Source: Curtobacterium salicis (lineage in GTDB: Bacteria; Actinomycetota; Actinomycetes; Actinomycetales; Microbacteriaceae). From it: 64,000 nucleotides of DNA. Positions 7,522-16,043 of this stretch are shown piece by piece. How positions within the stretch are numbered: the first letter of the stretch is position 1; every line of letters begins with the position of its first letter. Below the pieces are notes generated by a model. That model did not search any database. It worked only from the letters and a program-made list of their open reading frames with translations, and was not told the origin of the DNA. The DNA is taken from contig NZ_JAAOYO010000003.1 of the NCBI RefSeq assembly GCF_011759505.1, positions 124,001-188,000 of the forward strand, written 5' to 3'. The position numbers and the translations under genes were made by a program.

Positions 7522-8619
7522 GTGATCACGAAACGTGCGACGACGCTCGCGGACGGCCGCGACCTCTTCTACTTCGACGACGCCGACTCGACGCTGCCCG
7601 CTGAGCGCAGCATCGACGAGCGTGTCCTGGACCCGCGTCCGGCGACGGCCCGGATGCGCCAGGACGTCCTGACCGGCGAGTGGGTGTCGATCGCGAGTGC
7701 ACGCCAGAACCGGGTGTTCCTGCCGCCCGCCGACCAGGACCCGCTGGCGCCGCAGACCGCGGCGAACCCGTCCGAGATCCCGAGCCGCTACGACGTCGCG
7801 GTGTTCGAGAACCGGTCTCCGTCCTTCGGGCCGGACCTGGTCGGTGACGACGCCCCGTCGTCACTCGACTCGCTGTCGGACGTCGGCCTCAACCGCCAGC
7901 TCCGGTCGGTCGGTCGCTGCGAGGTCGTCTGCTTCTCCCCCGAGACCAGCGGTTCGTTCGCGTCAATCTCGGAGTCCCGTGCCCGCACGGTCGTCGAGGC
8001 ATGGGCAGACCGCACCGCGGCGCTGTCCTCGATGCCCGGCATCCAGCAGGTCTTCCCGTTCGAGAACCGGGGCGAGGCCATCGGCGTCACGCTGCACCAC
8101 CCGCACGGGCAGATCTACGCCTACCCCTACGTCACCCCGCGCACGCAGCGGCTGCTGGCGTCGATCGAGCGCTTCGGACCCGACCTGTTCGAGCAGCACC
8201 TGGCGAACGAGCGCGGCTCCGAGCGGGTCGTCCTCGCCGGTGAGCACTTCACCGCCTTCGTGCCGTTCGCGGCGCGCTGGCCCATCGAGATCCACATGCT
8301 GCCGCACCGCCACGTCCCGGACTTCGCCGGGCTGACCGACGCCGAGAAGGACGAACTCGCGCACATGCACCTGCGACTCACCCGCGGGCTCGACGCGCTC
8401 TACGGCGACCCGACCCCGTACATCGCGGCCTGGCACCAGGCACCGGTGCACACGGGCCGCGACACCGTCCGACTGATGCTGCAGATCACGTCCCCGCGTC
8501 GATCGGCGGACAAGTTGAAGTTCCTGGCCGGCAGTGAGGCCGCGATGGGCGCCTGGATCGGGGACCTCGTCCCGGAGAAGGCAGCCGAGTTCATCCGAGG
8601 AGGGATCGAACGAGCATGA
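7522..8619 (+). CDS. galT: Galactose-1-phosphate uridylyltransferase
   Basis: A 365-aa Leloir-pathway enzyme that exchanges UDP between UDP-glucose and galactose 1-phosphate. The active-site motif HPHGQIYAYP lies at residues 193-202; the second histidine (H195) corresponds to the nucleophile that is uridylylated. RMRQDVLTGEW near the N-terminus and the C-terminal IEIHMLPHRHVPDF complete the GalT pattern. The start GTG is dictated by a leaderless promoter just upstream. The stop overlaps the galK start (ATGA), giving translational coupling with the kinase that supplies its substrate. No galE is in the window. Confidence 0.96.
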   Translation: MITKRATTLADGRDLFYFDDADSTLPAERSIDERVLDPRPATARMRQDVLTGEWVSIASARQNRVFLPPADQDPLAPQTAANPSEIPSRYDVAVFENRSPSFGPDLVGDDAPSSLDSLSDVGLNRQLRSVGRCEVVCFSPETSGSFASISESRARTVVEAWADRTAALSSMPGIQQVFPFENRGEAIGVTLHHPHGQIYAYPYVTPRTQRLLASIERFGPDLFEQHLANERGSERVVLAGEHFTAFVPFAARWPIEIHMLPHRHVPDFAGLTDAEKDELAHMHLRLTRGLDALYGDPTPYIAAWHQAPVHTGRDTVRLMLQITSPRRSADKLKFLAGSEAAMGAWIGDLVPEKAAEFIRGGIERA

Positions 8620-9758
8620 CGTTCCAGCAGGTGTTCGGGTACGAGCCGGCGGTGCGGTACTCCGCCCCCGGCCGCGTCAACCTGATCGGCGAGCACACCG
8701 ACTACAACGACGGGTATGTGCTGCCCTTCGCCATCGACCGGCGCACCACGTCGGACATCGCGCCGCGCGAGGACCGGGTCATCCGCGTCGCGTCGTCCTT
8801 CGATCCGGAGGGCGGCCCCGTGTCGCTGTCCCTCGACGACCTCGACCCGGCCCGCATGGACGGGTGGTCGGCGTACGTCTTCGGCATCGCGTGGGCGCTC
8901 CGCGAGCAGGCCGGCGCAGACCTGTCCGAGCGCACCGGCTTCGACGTCTTCATCGACTCGGACGTGCCGGTCGGGGCCGGTCTGTCCTCGAGTGCCGCCA
9001 TCGAGTGCGGCGTCGCCCTGGCCTTCACCGACCTGTGGGAACTCGGTCTCGACCGGAAGACCCTGGCCCGCGTCGGCCAGTACTCCGAGAACCACGCCGT
9101 CGGCGCTCCGACCGGGATCATGGACCAGTCCGCCTCGCTCCTCGGCGAGCAGGACGCCGTCGTGTTCCTCGACTGCCGCACGCTGGACACCGCCGTGGTG
9201 GACCTGGCGCTCGAGGCGAACGGCCTCGAGGTCCTGGTCGTCGACACCCGCGTCGAGCACGCCCACGCGACCGGCGGCTACAAGGCCCGACGCGACTCGT
9301 GTGAGAAGGGTGCGCAGGTGCTCGGTGTGCCGGCCCTCCGCGACGTGGCGGTCGACGACCTGCCGCGCGCCCAGGAGCTGCTGGACGACGAGACGTTCCG
9401 CCGGGTGCGCCACATCGTGACCGAGGACCAGCGCGTCCTCGACACCGTCCGGACCCTGCGCGAGCAGGGACCCCGCGCGATCGGCGAGCTGCTGCTGGCG
9501 TCGCACGCGTCGATGCGCGACGACTTCGAGATCTCGGTGCCGGAACTCGACCTGGCGGTGGAGACGGCCATGGCGAACGGTGCCGTCGGCGCACGCATGA
9601 CCGGCGGTGGCTTCGGTGGTGCTGCCATCGCGCTCGTCGACCGGGAGGCCCGTGACCGGATCGCCGCGGCCGTCACCGCCGCCTTCGCTGCGGCCGGGTA
9701 CCACGAGCCGAACGTGTTCACCGTGCATGCGGCGCAGGGCGCGCGGCGCGACGCGTAG
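8616..9758 (+). CDS. galK: Galactokinase
   Basis: A 380-aa GHMP-superfamily kinase that phosphorylates galactose with ATP. Motif 1 (PGRVNLIGEHTDYNDG, near residues 20-35) is the galactokinase signature; motif 2 (PVGAGLSSSAAIECG) is the ATP-binding loop; motif 3 (MTGGGFGGAAIAL) lies near the C-terminus. It overlaps galT by 4 bases and is followed by a long inverted repeat that ends the operon before the convergent folD. Length is normal and no residue is missing. Confidence 0.97.
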   Translation: MTFQQVFGYEPAVRYSAPGRVNLIGEHTDYNDGYVLPFAIDRRTTSDIAPREDRVIRVASSFDPEGGPVSLSLDDLDPARMDGWSAYVFGIAWALREQAGADLSERTGFDVFIDSDVPVGAGLSSSAAIECGVALAFTDLWELGLDRKTLARVGQYSENHAVGAPTGIMDQSASLLGEQDAVVFLDCRTLDTAVVDLALEANGLEVLVVDTRVEHAHATGGYKARRDSCEKGAQVLGVPALRDVAVDDLPRAQELLDDETFRRVRHIVTEDQRVLDTVRTLREQGPRAIGELLLASHASMRDDFEISVPELDLAVETAMANGAVGARMTGGGFGGAAIALVDREARDRIAAAVTAAFAAAGYHEPNVFTVHAAQGARRDA

Positions 9759-9790
9759 CGCGCGGCCGCGGCCCCAGCTGCGGCGCTTAC

Positions 9791-9850
9791 GCACAACAGC
9801 AACCGCCTCGCACCACGGGAGTCCCTGGTGCGAGGCGGTTGCCGTTGTGC
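9791..9850. terminator. Long hairpin between convergent galK and folD
   Basis: A 25-bp inverted repeat with a single mismatch (arms 9791-9815 and 9826-9850; GCACAAC...CACCA against TGGTG...GTTGTGC) and a 10-base loop. It is symmetrical and can end transcription from both sides. Confidence 0.8.
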
Positions 9851-10053
9851 GGGTGCGGACGGCACCACGGGCCGGGCCGGTGGCGCCGTCGGCGGCGCAC
9901 CCCGCACCTCCCGGCTGCCCCGGCCGCGCGCCGCACCCCGCGGCTGCGCCGCGCACGCCGAGCCTCGGCCTGGCGGACACAACTCGGCGCGCGTGCGCCA
10001 CATCCTGTCCGCAGGGCCGAGGCTCGGCGCAGCAGCAGCGGCGGCAGCCCCGG
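9851..10053. other. Gene-free region before folD end, with palindromic repeat
   Basis: No gene is supported here. The DNA is extremely GC-rich and holds copy A of a dispersed inverted-repeat family at 9957-10028. Confidence 0.55.
9957..10028. repeat. Dispersed palindromic repeat, copy A
   Basis: Left arm GCCGAGCCTCGGC...GCGGACA (9957-9979) and right arm TGTCCGC...GCCGAGGCTCGGC (10006-10028) pair over 23 bp with two mismatches. Each arm also folds on itself (GCCGAG-C-CTCGGC). Related copies are at 39963-40040 and 42627-42700. Confidence 0.75.
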
Positions 10054-10983
10054 CTAGCGCAGGCGGCGCTCGGCCGCCTCGACCACGTTCTTCATGAGCA
10101 TGGCGCGCGTCATCGGGCCGACGCCGCCGGGGACCGGCGACAGGAACCCGGCGACCTCCGCCACGGCCGGGTCGACGTCGCCGCGGAGGCGCGCCTTGCC
10201 GGTCTCCTCGTTGACGACCCGGGTGATGCCGACGTCGATCACGGCCGCACCGGGCTGCACCCAGTCCGGCTTGACGAGTCCGGCGACCCCGGCGGCCGCG
10301 ATGACGATGTCGGCACGGCGGCACTCGGCCGCGACGTCCGCGGTCAGGGAGTGCGTGAGCGTGGCGGTCGCCTCGAGTCGGGTCAGGAGCAGCCCGAGGG
10401 GACGTCCGACCGTGAGGCCCTGGCCGATGATCGTCACGTGCTTCCCGCGGATCGGGATGTCGTACGCACGCAACATCTCGACGATGCCGCGCGGGGTGCA
10501 CGGGAGAGGCGCGTCGATGGTGCCCGCGCCTCCCGGAACGGCGAGCACGAGCTCCCCGAGGTTCGTCGGGTGCAGACCGTCGGCGTCCTTCGACGGGTCC
10601 ATCAGCTCGAGCATCGGGGTGGGGTCGATGCCCTCCGGCAGCGGGAGCTGCACGATGAACGCCGTGACCCGGGGGTCGTCGTTCATCTGCAGGATCGCGG
10701 CGCGGATGTCGGCGGCCGATGCGGTCGCGGGCAGGTCCAGGCGGATCGACTCGATGCCGATCTGCGCGGAGTCCCGGTGCTTGCCGGCCACGTAGGACAG
10801 CGAGCCGGCGTTCTCGCCGACCAGGATCGTGCCGAGGCCCGGGTGGATGTCGTGCTCGTGCAGGCGGTCGACGCGGAGGCGCAGCTCCTCGAGGGTGCGA
10901 GCGGCGAGGGCGGTGCCGTCGATGCGGACGGCACTGCCCTCACCCGCCCAGCGCTCGGTCGGGAGCGGGGCGGGGGTGCTCAC
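10054..10983 (-). CDS. folD: Bifunctional methylenetetrahydrofolate dehydrogenase/cyclohydrolase FolD
   Basis: A 309-aa enzyme that oxidises 5,10-methylene-THF to methenyl-THF and hydrolyses it to 10-formyl-THF. The catalytic YxxxK is seen in [10 protein letters not shown], the folate-binding DADG in [11 protein letters not shown], the NADP-binding loop in [15 protein letters not shown], and the C-terminal signature in [14 protein letters not shown]. Its GTG overlaps the glyA stop (GTGA), so serine hydroxymethyltransferase, which makes its substrate, is translated just before it. An N-terminal extension of about 15 residues precedes the conserved start. Confidence 0.96.
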   Translation of the reverse strand: MSTPAPLPTERWAGEGSAVRIDGTALAARTLEELRLRVDRLHEHDIHPGLGTILVGENAGSLSYVAGKHRDSAQIGIESIRLDLPATASAADIRAAILQMNDDPRVTAFIVQLPLPEGIDPTPMLELMDPSKDADGLHPTNLGELVLAVPGGAGTIDAPLPCTPRGIVEMLRAYDIPIRGKHVTIIGQGLTVGRPLGLLLTRLEATATLTHSLTADVAAECRRADIVIAAAGVAGLVKPDWVQPGAAVIDVGITRVVNEETGKARLRGDVDPAVAEVAGFLSPVPGGVGPMTRAMLMKNVVEAAERRLR

Positions 10984-12269
10984 GCGTACAGCGGGAAGGC
11001 GTCGGTCAGGGTCTTCACCCGGGCCGAGAGCGCCGCGACGTCGGGGTTCGGCATCAGCGTCAGCGCGATGATGTCCGCGACCTCGGCGAACTCGGCGTCG
11101 CCGAACCCGCGGGTGGCCAGCGCCGACGTGCCGATGCGGACACCCGAGGTGACCATCGGCGGACGCGGGTCGAACGGCACGGAGTTGCGGTTCACGGTGA
11201 TGCCGACCTCGTGCAGGAGGTCCTCGGCCTGCTTGCCGTCCACCTCGGACGTGCGCAGGTCGACGAGCACCAGGTGCACGTCGGTGCCGCCGGTGAGGAC
11301 GTCGATGCCCGCGGCCTTCGCGTCCGGCTGCGTCAGACGTGCTGCGAGGGCCTGGGCACCGCGGATGGTGCGCTCCTGGCGGTCCTTGAACTCCGGGGTG
11401 CCGGCGAGGAGGAACGCGGTGGCCTTCGCTGCGATGACGTGCATGAGCGGGCCACCCTGCTGCCCCGGGAACACGGCCGAGTTCAGCTTCTTGAACAGCG
11501 TCTCGTCGTTGGACAGGATGATGCCCGAGCGGGGGCCGGCGAGGGTCTTGTGCACGGTCGAGGAGACGACGTGCGCGTGCGGGACCGGCGACGGGTGCAG
11601 GCCCGCAGCGACCAGCCCGGCGAAGTGGGCCATGTCGACCCAGAGCTTCGCGCCGACCTCGTCCGCGATCTCGCGGAACTTCGCGAAGTCCAGCTGACGC
11701 GGGTACGCCGACCACCCGGCGATGAGGACCTTCGGCTGGTGCTCGATGGCCTTGGCGCGGATGTCGTCGTAGTCGACCTCGAAGGTCTCCGGGTCGACGC
11801 CGTACGAGACGGCGTTGTAGATCCGGCCGGAGAAGTTGAGCTTCATGCCGTGGGTGAGGTGGCCACCGTGGGCGAGCTCGAGGCCGAGGATGGTGTCCCC
11901 GGCGGAGGCGATGGCGTGCAGGACGGCGGCGTTCGCGGTCGCGCCGGAGTGCGGCTGGACGTTGGCGTACGCGGCACCGAACAGGGCCTTGGCACGGTCG
12001 ATGGCGAGCTGCTCGGCGACGTCGACGAACTCGCAGCCGCCGTAGTAGCGCTTGCCGGGGTAGCCCTCGGCGTACTTGTTCGTCAGGACGGAGCCCTGGG
12101 ACTCGAGGATCGCGCGCGGCACGAAGTTCTCGGACGCGATCATCTCGAGGAAGTCACGCTGACGGCCGAGCTCCTGCTGCAGGACGGCGGCGATCTCCGG
12201 GTCGACCTCGGACAGGGGGGCGTTGAAGGAAGACTGCGTCGCTGCGGGCGACAGGTCGGTGATGGACAC
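10980..12269 (-). CDS. glyA: Serine hydroxymethyltransferase
   Basis: A 429-aa PLP enzyme that converts serine and THF to glycine and methylene-THF. The PLP lysine is K241 in [47 protein letters not shown] is the N-terminal signature region; [18 protein letters not shown] carries the cofactor-binding aspartate and histidine. The GTG at 12269 has GAGGAG upstream. It forms an operon with folD and is divergent from clpS, with about 190 bases between them. Confidence 0.97.
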   Translation of the reverse strand: MSITDLSPAATQSSFNAPLSEVDPEIAAVLQQELGRQRDFLEMIASENFVPRAILESQGSVLTNKYAEGYPGKRYYGGCEFVDVAEQLAIDRAKALFGAAYANVQPHSGATANAAVLHAIASAGDTILGLELAHGGHLTHGMKLNFSGRIYNAVSYGVDPETFEVDYDDIRAKAIEHQPKVLIAGWSAYPRQLDFAKFREIADEVGAKLWVDMAHFAGLVAAGLHPSPVPHAHVVSSTVHKTLAGPRSGIILSNDETLFKKLNSAVFPGQQGGPLMHVIAAKATAFLLAGTPEFKDRQERTIRGAQALAARLTQPDAKAAGIDVLTGGTDVHLVLVDLRTSEVDGKQAEDLLHEVGITVNRNSVPFDPRPPMVTSGVRIGTSALATRGFGDAEFAEVADIIALTLMPNPDVAALSARVKTLTDAFPLYA

Positions 12270-12462
12270 GGGACTCCTCGTTGTCTGGCGCGCCGGAGCG
12301 CGACACCGCCGAGCAGACGCACGACGGGGTGGACGATTGGTTGCGGCCCAGGCGTACGGCCGCGCACCGTGTCAGGTGTCGCTCCCCGATGGTGACCCAT
12401 CCAACGCCAGTCGCGACCCCTCGATCGTACCGAGGCCACCGGTTCGTGTCACCCTTGACTCC

Positions 12463-12750
12463 ATGACCATGCTGAGTCCGGACGTCGACGAGCGGACCTC
12501 GGTGCGTGCGGACGTCCCGTGGACGACCGTGGTGTGGGACGACCCGGTCAACCTGATGTCGTACGTCACCTACGTCTTCGAGTCCTACTTCGGCTTCCCC
12601 CGCGCGAAGGCCGAGCGTCTGATGCACCAGGTCGACTCCGACGGCCGGGCGATCGTCGCGACCGGGCACCGCGAGGAGATGGAACGCCACGTGGAGGCCA
12701 TGCACGGGTACGGCCTGCAGGCGACCGTTGACCGGGCCCCGGCCGCGTGA
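12463..12750 (+). CDS. clpS: ATP-dependent Clp protease adaptor ClpS
   Basis: 95 aa. ClpS delivers N-degron substrates to the ClpA/ClpC-ClpP protease. The core TVVWDDPVNLMSYVTYVFESYFG matches the family's substrate-pocket segment, followed by the AERLMHQVDSDGRAIVATGHREEMERHVEAMHGYGLQA fold. ATG 12463 is used; a second in-frame ATG at 12469 is possible. The stop overlaps the start of a DUF2017 gene (GTGA), a standard actinobacterial pair. Confidence 0.95.
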   Translation: MTMLSPDVDERTSVRADVPWTTVVWDDPVNLMSYVTYVFESYFGFPRAKAERLMHQVDSDGRAIVATGHREEMERHVEAMHGYGLQATVDRAPAA

Positions 12751-13223
12751 TCCCGTTCGTCCGCCGCGCCGACGGCGTGCACCTCGGCCTGGCCTCCGGC
12801 GAGCGCGCCGTCCTCACCTCACTGGTCGAGCAACTGCGCCAGGTCCTCGACCACGACCTGGCGACGGACCCGGTGGCGGTCCGGATGTTCCCGGACGCGT
12901 ACCCGGAGGACGACGAGGCCAGCGCCGAGTTCCGCCGCTACACGCAGGAGGACCTGCGGAGCGCCAAGTCCGCGAACGCCGCCGTCGTCCACGAGTGGCT
13001 GACGGGTGCTCGCGACGGTGCGCTGACCCGGTCGGACGAGCAGGCGTGGCTCCGGTCGCTGACGGACCTGCGGCTGACGATCGCGGACCGGCTCGGCATC
13101 GTCGACCGGGCGACGGCCGACAACGGGCTGGACGGGGACGACGGCAGCGTCGGGCTGCGGGACGTCTACGACTGGCTCGGCTACGTGCAGGAGCACCTGG
13201 TCGTCACGATCTCCGCACGCTGA
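12747..13223 (+). CDS. DUF2017 family protein
   Basis: 158 aa, cytoplasmic, no membrane segment. It matches the DUF2017 family that follows clpS in actinobacteria: an N-terminal FVRRADGVHLGL strand region, a helix LVEQLRQVL, the conserved acidic PDAYPEDDEASAEFRRYTQ stretch, and a C-terminal YDWLGYVQEHLV helix. The function is unknown; tight coupling to clpS suggests a role in regulated proteolysis, which is inference. A 17-bp hairpin ends the unit. Confidence 0.9.
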   Translation: MIPFVRRADGVHLGLASGERAVLTSLVEQLRQVLDHDLATDPVAVRMFPDAYPEDDEASAEFRRYTQEDLRSAKSANAAVVHEWLTGARDGALTRSDEQAWLRSLTDLRLTIADRLGIVDRATADNGLDGDDGSVGLRDVYDWLGYVQEHLVVTISAR

Positions 13224-13246
13224 CGGGGTCCCCCACGGGCGCGTCT

Positions 13247-13294
13247 GACGGACGGGAGGCGCGCCACACGGCCGTCCCGCGCCTCCCGTCCGTC
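13247..13294. terminator. Bidirectional hairpin between DUF2017 and the NmrA-like gene
   Basis: A perfect 17-bp stem: arms GACGGACGGGAGGCGCG (13247-13263) and CGCGCCTCCCGTCCGTC (13278-13294), 14-base loop. Both arms carry GGACGGGAGGC. A third GCCTCCCG follows at 13295-13302. Confidence 0.85.
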
Positions 13295-13319
13295 GCCTCC
13301 CGGTTCAGCACCCCGCGCG

Positions 13320-14195
13320 TCAGCGCCCCAGCAGCTCCCGCCGGTGCGCCCGCGCCCACCCGGACAGCGGCGTCGCCGGGGTGCCGGTGATCCGCTCGAC
13401 CTCGTGGGTGAGCACGTCGACCCCGTCGAGACCGCGCCGCGCGACCACGCCGAACTGCTGCCGGAGTCCCTCGGCCTGCCACCCGGGCATCCCGGTCAGA
13501 CGGAGCATGCCGCCGAAGACCCGGCTCGGCAGGTGCAGGTAGTGCACGGGACGCCTCAATCCGGTGGCGAGTTCCCGGGCGACGCCGCGACCGTCGAGCA
13601 GTGCCGGCCCGGTCAGGACGGGTTCGTCGCCGTGGTGGACGCCGGCCAGCAGGACGGTGCTGGCGACGCGGGCGATGTCGAGCGTGTCGATCCACCCGAT
13701 GACACCGTCGCCCATGGTCTGCGGGAACACCCCGCGGCGGATCGCGGGTCCGGAGGGCACCAGGTTCGTCATGAAGCCGGACGGGTGCAGGATCGTCCGT
13801 TCCAGGCCGCTGGCCCGGACGGCGCGGTCGATCCGCCAGATGGCGCTGGCCCAGGGCATCGACGAGTGTTCGGCCGCGTCCCCGCCGGAGAGCTGCACGA
13901 CCGCGCGGACCCCGGCGGCCCGGGCTGCGTGGACCGCGGTGATGCCGTGCTCCGCCTGGCGTTCGGTGGCCGCGGTGACGAGGAACAGCTGGTCGACGCC
14001 CTCGAGGGCGGTGGTGAGGGCCTCGCCGTCGTCCATGTCGGCGAGGCGGGCGTCGATGCCGCGGTCGCGGAAGGTCCGGACCTGGTCGGGGCGGCGGACG
14101 ACGGCGCGGACGTCGGCACCGGCGGCGTGCAGCATCTCGATGGACTTGCCGCCGACGTCGCCGGTCGCGCCGGTGACTGCGATGGTGTCGCTCAT
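13320..14195 (-). CDS. NmrA-like NAD(P)-binding protein
   Basis: A 291-aa atypical short-chain dehydrogenase. The Rossmann motif is at the very N-terminus (IAVTGATGDVGGKSIEML), followed by VRAVVRRPDQVRTF that reads the NADP phosphate and VDQLFLVTAA. The NmrA/HSCARG-type pattern includes a late ILHPSGFMTNL. The canonical YxxxK catalytic pair is not evident, so a redox-sensing or quinone-reductase role is as likely as dehydrogenase. AGGAGG lies just before ATG 14195. It is divergent from a MarR gene, and the palindrome between them suggests joint control. Confidence 0.85.
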   Translation of the reverse strand: MSDTIAVTGATGDVGGKSIEMLHAAGADVRAVVRRPDQVRTFRDRGIDARLADMDDGEALTTALEGVDQLFLVTAATERQAEHGITAVHAARAAGVRAVVQLSGGDAAEHSSMPWASAIWRIDRAVRASGLERTILHPSGFMTNLVPSGPAIRRGVFPQTMGDGVIGWIDTLDIARVASTVLLAGVHHGDEPVLTGPALLDGRGVARELATGLRRPVHYLHLPSRVFGGMLRLTGMPGWQAEGLRQQFGVVARRGLDGVDVLTHEVERITGTPATPLSGWARAHRRELLGR

Positions 14196-14247
14196 GGTTC
14201 CTCCTGGTCGTGCGGTGTGCACGCGGGGTCTGGGCGCGTGGCATTCG

Positions 14248-14265
14248 GTATCAGCTTTCTGATAC
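14248..14265. promoter_or_regulatory. Palindromic operator between nmrA-like and marR genes
   Basis: GTATCAG and CTGATAC, a perfect 7-bp inverted repeat with a 4-base spacer, lies in the 96-base divergent region and covers the expected -35 area of the MarR gene. The size fits a MarR dimer site. Confidence 0.7.
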
Positions 14266-14279
14266 TGAACGGTACGCCG

Positions 14280-14285
14280 TACGAT
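14280..14285 (+). promoter_or_regulatory. -10 hexamer of the leaderless marR promoter
   Basis: TACGAT plus 6 bases leads directly to the GTG start; no ribosome-binding site lies between. Confidence 0.6.
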
Positions 14286-14291
14286 CGACGG

Positions 14292-14753
14292 GTGCCCCGG
14301 GAGTTCTCAGCGACGCGAGACGACGTCGACGCCATCGCCGCGTGGACCGTGATCCGGGCCGCGCGCGAACTCGCCCGTCGTCTGGCGACGGAGCTGGACC
14401 CGCTCGGCCTCACCCCGGTCGAGTTCGGCGTCCTCGTCCAGCTCGCCGCGGCCGACGGGCTCAGTCAGGCCGACCTCGCACGGGCCGTCGGCGTCCGGCC
14501 GCAGAGCATGACACCGCTCGTCAGCGGGCTCGACGACCGCGGGCTGCTCGACCGCGGCGCCGAACGCGGGCGCGGCCGGCTCTCCCGGATCCGACTCACA
14601 GCCGCGGGCCGCGACCTGCTGGGCCGGGCGTACCCGGTCGTGCGCGCGAGCAACCGGTGGTTCGGCGACGACGCGGACACCAGCGCCCTGGTCACGACGC
14701 TCCGCCCCCTGCTCGGTGACGCCAGCGACCCGGTCGACGCCCCGGTACCCTGA
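14292..14753 (+). CDS. MarR-family transcriptional regulator
   Basis: 153 aa, the usual MarR length. The winged helix includes LTPVEFGVLVQLAAADGLSQADLARAVGVRPQSMTPLVSGLDDRGLLDR, followed by the wing (RGRGRLSRIRLTAAGRDLL). N- and C-terminal helices would form the dimer interface. GTG 14292 is set by the leaderless promoter. It is divergent from the NmrA-like gene and very probably controls both through the palindrome at 14248-14265; reactive compounds are typical MarR signals, but none is indicated here. purU follows after 4 bases. Confidence 0.9.
   Translation: MPREFSATRDDVDAIAAWTVIRAARELARRLATELDPLGLTPVEFGVLVQLAAADGLSQADLARAVGVRPQSMTPLVSGLDDRGLLDRGAERGRGRLSRIRLTAAGRDLLGRAYPVVRASNRWFGDDADTSALVTTLRPLLGDASDPVDAPVP
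14746..14751 (+). promoter_or_regulatory. Candidate internal -10 for purU
   Basis: TACCCT overlaps the end of the MarR gene and is followed by 6 bases and the purU GTG, so purU may have its own leaderless promoter as well as readthrough. Confidence 0.45.
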
Positions 14754-14757
14754 ACCG

Positions 14758-15627
14758 GTGACCGACCCGCTGCCCGAGAACCCCACGCACTGGACCCTCA
14801 CGCTGGTCTGCGACGACCAGCCGGGGATCGTGCACGCCGTGTCCGGGGCCGTCGTGGCCGCCGAGGGCAACATCACCGAGTCGCAGCAGTTCTCGAGCGC
14901 CGACACGAACACGTTCTTCATGCGGCTGCAGGTCATGGCGCCCGTCGACCGCCAGACCTTCCAGGAGGCCCTGGCCCCGGTCGTCGAGCGCTACGGCATG
15001 CGCGTCCAGCTCGACGTCGTCGGCCGCCCGATGCGCACGCTCGTGCTGGTGTCGAAGGCCGGGCACTGCCTCAACGACCTGCTCTACCGACAGCGCGGCG
15101 GTCAGCTGCCGATCGACGTGCCCCTCGTGCTGGCCAACCACCCCGACCTCGCCGAACTCGCATCGTTCTACTCGGTGCCGTTCGAACACCGGCCCGTCAC
15201 CGACGCCGACAGCAAGGCCGCGATGGAGCAGCGGATCCTCGACGCGGTCGACGAGCACGACATCGAGCTCGTCGTCCTCGCGCGGTACATGCAGATCCTC
15301 TCCCCCGAGCTCTGCGCAGCACTCCGTGGTCGAGCCGTCAACATCCACCACTCGTTCCTGCCCGGGTTCAAGGGCGCCAACCCCTACCGGCAAGCGCACG
15401 CCCGCGGCGTCAAGCTCATCGGCGCGACCGCCCACTTCGTCACGAGCGACCTGGACGAGGGCCCGATCATCGAGCAGAACGTCGTCCGCGTGGACCACAC
15501 GAAGGAACCGGCCGAACTCGTGTCCATCGGCCAGGACGAGGAGTCCCGCACCCTCACCCAGGCCGTGCGCTGGATCGCCGAGGACCGCGTGCTCCTCGAC
15601 GGCGCCCGCACGATCATCTTCAAGTAG
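14758..15627 (+). CDS. purU: Formyltetrahydrofolate deformylase
   Basis: A 289-aa hydrolase that releases formate from 10-formyl-THF, balancing one-carbon pools. The N-terminal ACT domain (WTLTLVCDDQPGIVHAVSGAV) and the C-terminal formyltransferase-like catalytic domain are both complete. Catalytic features are VNIHHSFLPGF (Asn and His) and TAHFVTSDLDEGPIIEQ (Asp). PurN lacks the ACT domain, which separates the two. It may be read with the MarR gene or from its own promoter. A YrdB-type gene and nagA follow closely. Confidence 0.95.
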   Translation: MTDPLPENPTHWTLTLVCDDQPGIVHAVSGAVVAAEGNITESQQFSSADTNTFFMRLQVMAPVDRQTFQEALAPVVERYGMRVQLDVVGRPMRTLVLVSKAGHCLNDLLYRQRGGQLPIDVPLVLANHPDLAELASFYSVPFEHRPVTDADSKAAMEQRILDAVDEHDIELVVLARYMQILSPELCAALRGRAVNIHHSFLPGFKGANPYRQAHARGVKLIGATAHFVTSDLDEGPIIEQNVVRVDHTKEPAELVSIGQDEESRTLTQAVRWIAEDRVLLDGARTIIFK

Positions 15628-15635
15628 GTCCCGTC

Positions 15636-16043
15636 ATGCGCGACGCACCCCGCAGCCCGGTCGACCCCGGCGACGACCACGTCCCGACGACCCCGGCGAC
15701 CCCGCAGCGACGGGTCGACGCGTGGGGTGTCCTCCGCTTCCTGGTCTGCGCCTTCGGCCTGCTGTCCCTGGCCTACTGGGGGTACCTGACCTGGCCGTAC
15801 CCGTTCCCGGCGCTGTTCTTCATCGTCGGCGCCCCGCTGTTCGCCGCCCTGGTCTGGTACTTCTTCCGCTCCCCGCACTCGCCGATCGAGACCGACGTCG
15901 TCGGCAAGACCATCGTCGAGGTCGCCCTCGTCGTCGCGGCCGGCGCCACCTGGATCTCCCTCGGGCACCCGGCCGTCGGGCTCGTGTTCGTCGTCGTCGC
16001 CGCGGTGAGCGGGATCGTCACGTTCCGCCGGGAGACCGCATGA
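15636..16043 (+). CDS. YrdB/DUF2568-like small membrane protein
   Basis: 135 aa with four predicted transmembrane segments: FLVCAFGLLSLAYWGYLTW, FPALFFIVGAPLFAALVWYFF, then VEVALVVAAGATWISLG and AVGLVFVVVAAVSGIV. The first 28 residues are polar and proline-rich. The pattern fits the DUF2568 (YrdB) family of unknown function. It overlaps nagA by ATGA, so they are coupled, but this does not prove a shared pathway. Confidence 0.75.
   Translation: MRDAPRSPVDPGDDHVPTTPATPQRRVDAWGVLRFLVCAFGLLSLAYWGYLTWPYPFPALFFIVGAPLFAALVWYFFRSPHSPIETDVVGKTIVEVALVVAAGATWISLGHPAVGLVFVVVAAVSGIVTFRRETA

Noticed and set aside
5660..7525. A 621-codon + strand open frame opposite the epimerase and deoR genes
   Set aside because: Shadow of two well-recognised minus-strand genes; no motif and no plausible start.
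9828..10097. Small + strand open frame between galK and folD
   Set aside because: It overlaps a terminator and a palindromic repeat; composition is Ala/Arg/Gly only.
12270..12462. Riboswitch upstream of glyA
   Set aside because: I could not find a conserved THF, glycine or SAM aptamer core in these 190 bases.
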